Positions 6,206 through 7,985 of a DNA stretch of 7,985 bases are shown one piece after another (position 1 is the stretch's first letter; the number at the start of each line of letters is the position of its first letter). The notes under the pieces are model-generated. The model was not told the DNA's origin. It did no database searches and saw nothing but the letters and a program-made list of their open reading frames with translations. Source of the stretch: an uncultured Clostridia bacterium. Lineage in GTDB: Bacteria; Bacillota; Clostridia; UBA1381. The position numbers and the translations under genes were made by a program. The DNA lies in contig CAKSFY010000105.1 in the NCBI GenBank assembly GCA_934454035.1, positions 1 to 7,985 on the forward strand, read 5' to 3'.

Positions 6206-6652
6206 ATGTCAGCTAAAAATTCGCAGGAATATTTGAAAAAAATAGATAAAAAAGTACCGAAATCTCATACACCGATAAATCTTGTAAAAGCATTTTTAAT
6301 CGGTGGTCTTATCTGTACTGCCGGTCAGGTAATAATGAACATATATCTGTCCTTCGGCTTAGACAAAGACCGTGCATCAACACTTGTTTCTGTGACGCTT
6401 ATTTTCCTCGGAATTCTTTTAACCGGTCTGGATTTATACTGCAAAATCGCAAAGCACGGCGGAGCAGGCACACTTGTACCGATTACCGGATTTGCAAACG
6501 CGATGTCCTCTCCTGCAATTGAGGCAAAAACCGAAGGATATGTTCTCGGAGTCGGAGCAAAGCTCTTTTCAATTGCCGGGCCGGTAATCGCTTACGGAAT
6601 ATGCGCCTCCGCCGCTGCCGGAATAATTATGTTCATTTTTAAAATGTATTAG
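6206..6652 (+). CDS. spoVAC: Stage V sporulation protein AC (SpoVAC)
   Basis: 148 residues, the normal length. SpoVAC is an inner-membrane component of the SpoVA machinery that moves dipicolinic acid into the developing forespore and out during germination; in B. subtilis it behaves as a mechanosensitive channel. A basic N-terminus (KKIDKKVPKS) precedes membrane segments at about 28-48, 58-78, 83-103 and 117-145. The family block GGAGTLVPITGFANAMSSPA (85-104), followed by IEAKTEG and GVGAKLFSIAGPVIAYG, is intact. The usual neighbours spoVAD and spoVAE are absent on either side within the window; upstream is a divergent operon and downstream a convergent acetyltransferase. The gene therefore stands alone, either a second copy or a split spoVA locus. 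Its stop is one base from the convergent stop. Confidence 0.93.
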   Translation: MSAKNSQEYLKKIDKKVPKSHTPINLVKAFLIGGLICTAGQVIMNIYLSFGLDKDRASTLVSVTLIFLGILLTGLDLYCKIAKHGGAGTLVPITGFANAMSSPAIEAKTEGYVLGVGAKLFSIAGPVIAYGICASAAAGIIMFIFKMY

Positions 6653-6653
6653 T

Positions 6654-7139
6654 CTACAGTTCGTGATAATAAGGCACTATATCCTCGTAATTTCCGTCTT
6701 TTTTTAAAAAACCGTTCGGAATAACGCCCAGCGGAACAAATCCGAGCTTTTCATACAAATGCCTTGCAGACGCATTGGTCTTTACAACCGCGTTGAACTG
6801 CAGTATTCCAAAGCCGTTTGCTTTCGCTCTTTTAAGCGAATCCGAGACAAGCATTTCGCCGATATGTCTGCCGCGTGCGGATTTTTTAACTGCGTAGCTT
6901 GCATTTGAAATATGACCGCAGCGGCCGACATTATTCGGATGCAATATGTAAAGTCCCATAATCTCGCCGGTTTCCGAATCCTCGGCAACGCAGGTCTCTG
7001 TCTGCAGGGCAAAAAACTCCTCCGCTCCCTTTTCGTCAAGCGTTTCTGTCTGAGGAAAAGCAATTCCGTCCTCGACAACCTCATTCCAAATATCAGCCAT
7101 TTCTCTTATATCTTTTTTTTCATACTTTCTTATGTTCAC
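6654..7139 (-). CDS. GNAT-family N-acetyltransferase
   Basis: 161 residues starting with GTG at 7139-7137 (N-terminus M-NIRKYEKKDIREMADIW), with GGGAG eight bases upstream. It has the GNAT plan: strand/helix opening, a beta-hairpin around 48-66 (CVAEDSETGEIMGLYIL), the acetyl-CoA pyrophosphate loop in SARGRHIGEMLVSDSLKRA (88-106) with R.RHIG, and NASARHLYEKLGFVPLG (122-138), the usual C-terminal helix and splayed strand. The enzyme moves an acetyl group from acetyl-CoA to an amine; the acceptor cannot be told from sequence, since this subgroup is used on small molecules and peptides alike. It is a single-gene unit between spoVAC, whose stop is one base away, and the YdcZ-type gene on the opposite strand. 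Confidence 0.9.
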   Translation of the reverse strand: MNIRKYEKKDIREMADIWNEVVEDGIAFPQTETLDEKGAEEFFALQTETCVAEDSETGEIMGLYILHPNNVGRCGHISNASYAVKKSARGRHIGEMLVSDSLKRAKANGFGILQFNAVVKTNASARHLYEKLGFVPLGVIPNGFLKKDGNYEDIVPYYHEL

Positions 7140-7147
7140 TTTATTCG

Positions 7148-7170
7148 CTCCCTTTCTTAATTTTATTGTA
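7148..7170 (-). promoter_or_regulatory. -10 element and ribosome binding site of the GNAT gene
   Basis: The minus strand has TACAAT (7165-7170) with only a poor -35 (TAGATT) 17 bases upstream. GGGAG (about 7148-7153) is the ribosome binding site and decides the GTG start at 7139. The very short leader between them makes the promoter call tentative. Confidence 0.35.
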
Positions 7171-7226
7171 CCACATATTATTTAAAAAATCTATATTTTC
7201 CTGATAATTCGGGTAAAATATTATTC

Positions 7227-7233
7227 GAGGTGA
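7227..7233 (+). promoter_or_regulatory. Ribosome binding site of the YdcZ-type gene
   Basis: GAGGTGA, a strong anti-16S match, 10 bases before the ATG at 7244. A TAAAAT at 7214-7219 is a possible -10 but lies very close to the ribosome binding site and lacks a clear -35, so the promoter is unresolved. Confidence 0.55.
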
Positions 7234-7243
7234 AATATATACT

Positions 7244-7681
7244 ATGTTTGGAATCATATTCGCGATAATTGCCGGTGCCGCAATGAGTATTCAAGGTGTA
7301 ATGAACACCAGGCTGAGTGAAAAAATAGGCTTGTACGAATCAAATATGATAGTTCAGGGAACTGCATTTATCCTTTCGGTTTTTGCCGTGTGGCTGCTCG
7401 GCAAGGGTAACTTAAAAGAAATTTCCGGAGTAAACAAATGGTATCTTTTGGGCGGAGTTTTGGGAATGGTTATCACAATCACCGTCATGCAGGCAATCGG
7501 CAGGCTTTCGCCAGCGGTTGCGGTAAGCATTATTCTGATATCGCAGCTTTTGGTTGCCGCATTGATAGACGCATTCGGAATTATGGGCAGTGAAAAGGTT
7601 GCCTTCGGCTGGAATAAATATGTCGGTCTTGTGCTTATGATAGGCGGAATGTTATTGTTTAAGCATAAATTCGGAACATAA
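7244..7681 (+). CDS. DMT_YdcZ (DUF606) family small membrane transporter
   Basis: 145 residues, one YdcZ domain in the drug/metabolite transporter superfamily. About five membrane segments are visible: 2-20, 36-53, 66-84, 89-110 and 125-140. Family features include GAAMSIQGVMNTRLSEKIG (11-29) near the start, GGVLGMVITITVMQAIGRL (70-88), SPAVAVSIILISQLLVAALI (89-108) followed by DAFG, and the last hydrophobic stretch GLVLMIGGMLLF. Half-size proteins of this kind probably pair as dimers to make a ten-helix carrier; the substrate is unknown. The start at 7244 follows a good GAGGTGA. It is alone on its strand, with no further gene before the repeat-rich end of the window and no clear intrinsic terminator after it. 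Confidence 0.85.
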   Translation: MFGIIFAIIAGAAMSIQGVMNTRLSEKIGLYESNMIVQGTAFILSVFAVWLLGKGNLKEISGVNKWYLLGGVLGMVITITVMQAIGRLSPAVAVSIILISQLLVAALIDAFGIMGSEKVAFGWNKYVGLVLMIGGMLLFKHKFGT

Positions 7682-7818
7682 AAGCCACGGAGATGTTATA
7701 AATTTTCCGAAACACAAGATGCAAAAGGGGCTGTAAAAAAAGTCCGGAACGCAAGAAAAGAAGAGAAAAGCACATATTACAGAAAATATAATTGTTTTAG
7801 TCTGAACATTTGTATGTA

Positions 7819-7842
7819 GAAAAATCAAAAAAATGATTTTTC
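7819..7842. repeat. AT-rich perfect inverted repeat
   Basis: GAAAAATCA (7819-7827) and TGATTTTTC (7834-7842) pair perfectly around a six-A loop. The stem has only two GC pairs, so it is weak as RNA. It lies inside the candidate mobile element. Confidence 0.5.
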
Positions 7843-7868
7843 ATAAAATTATTTCTTTTCTTGCTATC

Positions 7869-7942
7869 AACAAACTTCGCCACTCAGTGTACGCGAGTAC
7901 ACTGCCGGGTATCCCAAAGCTAAAGCTTTGGCTCAGTTTGTT
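7869..7942. repeat. 74-nt element able to fold as a three-way junction
   Basis: The outer stem AACAAACT (7869-7876) pairs with AGTTTGTT (7935-7942). Inside are two perfect hairpins: CAGTGTAC/GTACACTG (7885-7892 with 7897-7904), capped by GCGA, a GNRA loop on the plus strand; and CCAAAGC/GCTTTGG (7914-7920 with 7925-7931) around TAAA. Three nested or adjacent perfect stems in 74 nt in a gene-free area are unlikely by chance. It could act as folded DNA, such as a transposon end or repeat, or as a structured RNA. It is not a tRNA. Confidence 0.6.
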
Positions 7943-7985
7943 AATTCCGAAGCATTTTTTCCTATCCCCTAAAAAGGCGGTGTAC

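Larger units (their letters stand above)
7726..7970. mobile_element. Candidate MITE-like non-autonomous element
   Basis: The two ends form an imperfect inverted repeat. The left end reads AGGGGCTGTAAAAAAAGTCC then GGAA; the complement of the right end reads AGGGGATAGGAAAAAATGCT then TCGGAA. They share AGGGG, the A-run and CGGAA, with small spacing differences. The roughly 245-bp interior is non-coding and rich in hairpins. No clean target duplication can be defined because A-runs flank both ends. The match could be coincidental, since it depends heavily on A-runs. Confidence 0.35.
7682..7985. other. 304-base gene-free tail
   Basis: No plausible coding region is present on either strand. The first about 45 bases after the YdcZ-type gene have only weak pairing (AACAT/ATGTT) and no T-run, so no convincing terminator. 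From about 7726 onward the tail is occupied by the inverted-repeat element and structured segment described separately. The last bases, GGCGGTGTAC, resemble part of the internal hairpin and may begin another copy beyond the window. Confidence 0.6.

Noticed and set aside
7869..7942. tRNA or CRISPR repeat
   Set aside because: There is no anticodon arm, T-loop or CCA pattern, and no regularly spaced direct repeats, so neither class fits.

Overview
The window looks like chromosomal DNA of an endospore-forming member of the Clostridia, probably an anaerobic gut-type lineage. The support is a spoVAC gene, strong GGAGG-type ribosome binding sites, modest GC content, and families common in Clostridia (DUF1385/YqhQ, DUF975, DUF5685 with a J-domain partner). 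This placement is inference; there is no rRNA or marker tree behind it.

Left part (1-1806) is a decaying carbohydrate block on the minus strand. Positions 1-77 look like one end of an IS3-type insertion sequence. It interrupts a lipoprotein sugar-binding protein (75-490) that also carries a TAG nonsense codon and a frameshift. Next is a BNR/Asp-box sialidase-like glycosidase (623-1700), broken by an in-frame TGA and a frameshift near 821-824. Both still have good promoters and ribosome binding sites. Two nearly identical hairpin terminators (552-585 and 1772-1806) bracket the glycosidase remnant.

Middle part (1805-6105) is a compact five-gene operon on the minus strand, reading right to left from a strong sigma-A-like promoter (6077-6105): DUF5685 protein, J-domain protein with a cysteine-rich tail, DUF1385 membrane protein, prmC (release-factor glutamine methyltransferase) and a DUF975 membrane protein, closed by the terminator at 1772-1806. 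Genes overlap by 7 or 14 nt or are separated by 4 or 24 nt. Only prmC has a well-established function. The DUF5685 protein is the most intriguing: two aspartate-rich motifs in helical context resemble those of class I isoprenoid synthases, and it carries CxxC and CxxH pairs.

Right part (6106-7681) has a solitary spoVAC on the plus strand behind a forespore-type (sigma-G-like) promoter candidate. It converges on a GNAT acetyltransferase with one base between the stop codons. A YdcZ-family (DMT_YdcZ) small membrane transporter then reads rightward.

The last 300 bases (7682-7985) hold no gene. They contain a probable non-autonomous mobile element or structured repeat: imperfect terminal inverted repeats (about 7726-7750 and 7946-7970), an AT-rich hairpin, and a 74-nt segment able to fold into a three-way junction with two perfect hairpins, one capped by a GNRA loop. 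The best candidates for something undescribed are the DUF5685/J-domain pair and this terminal structured element.
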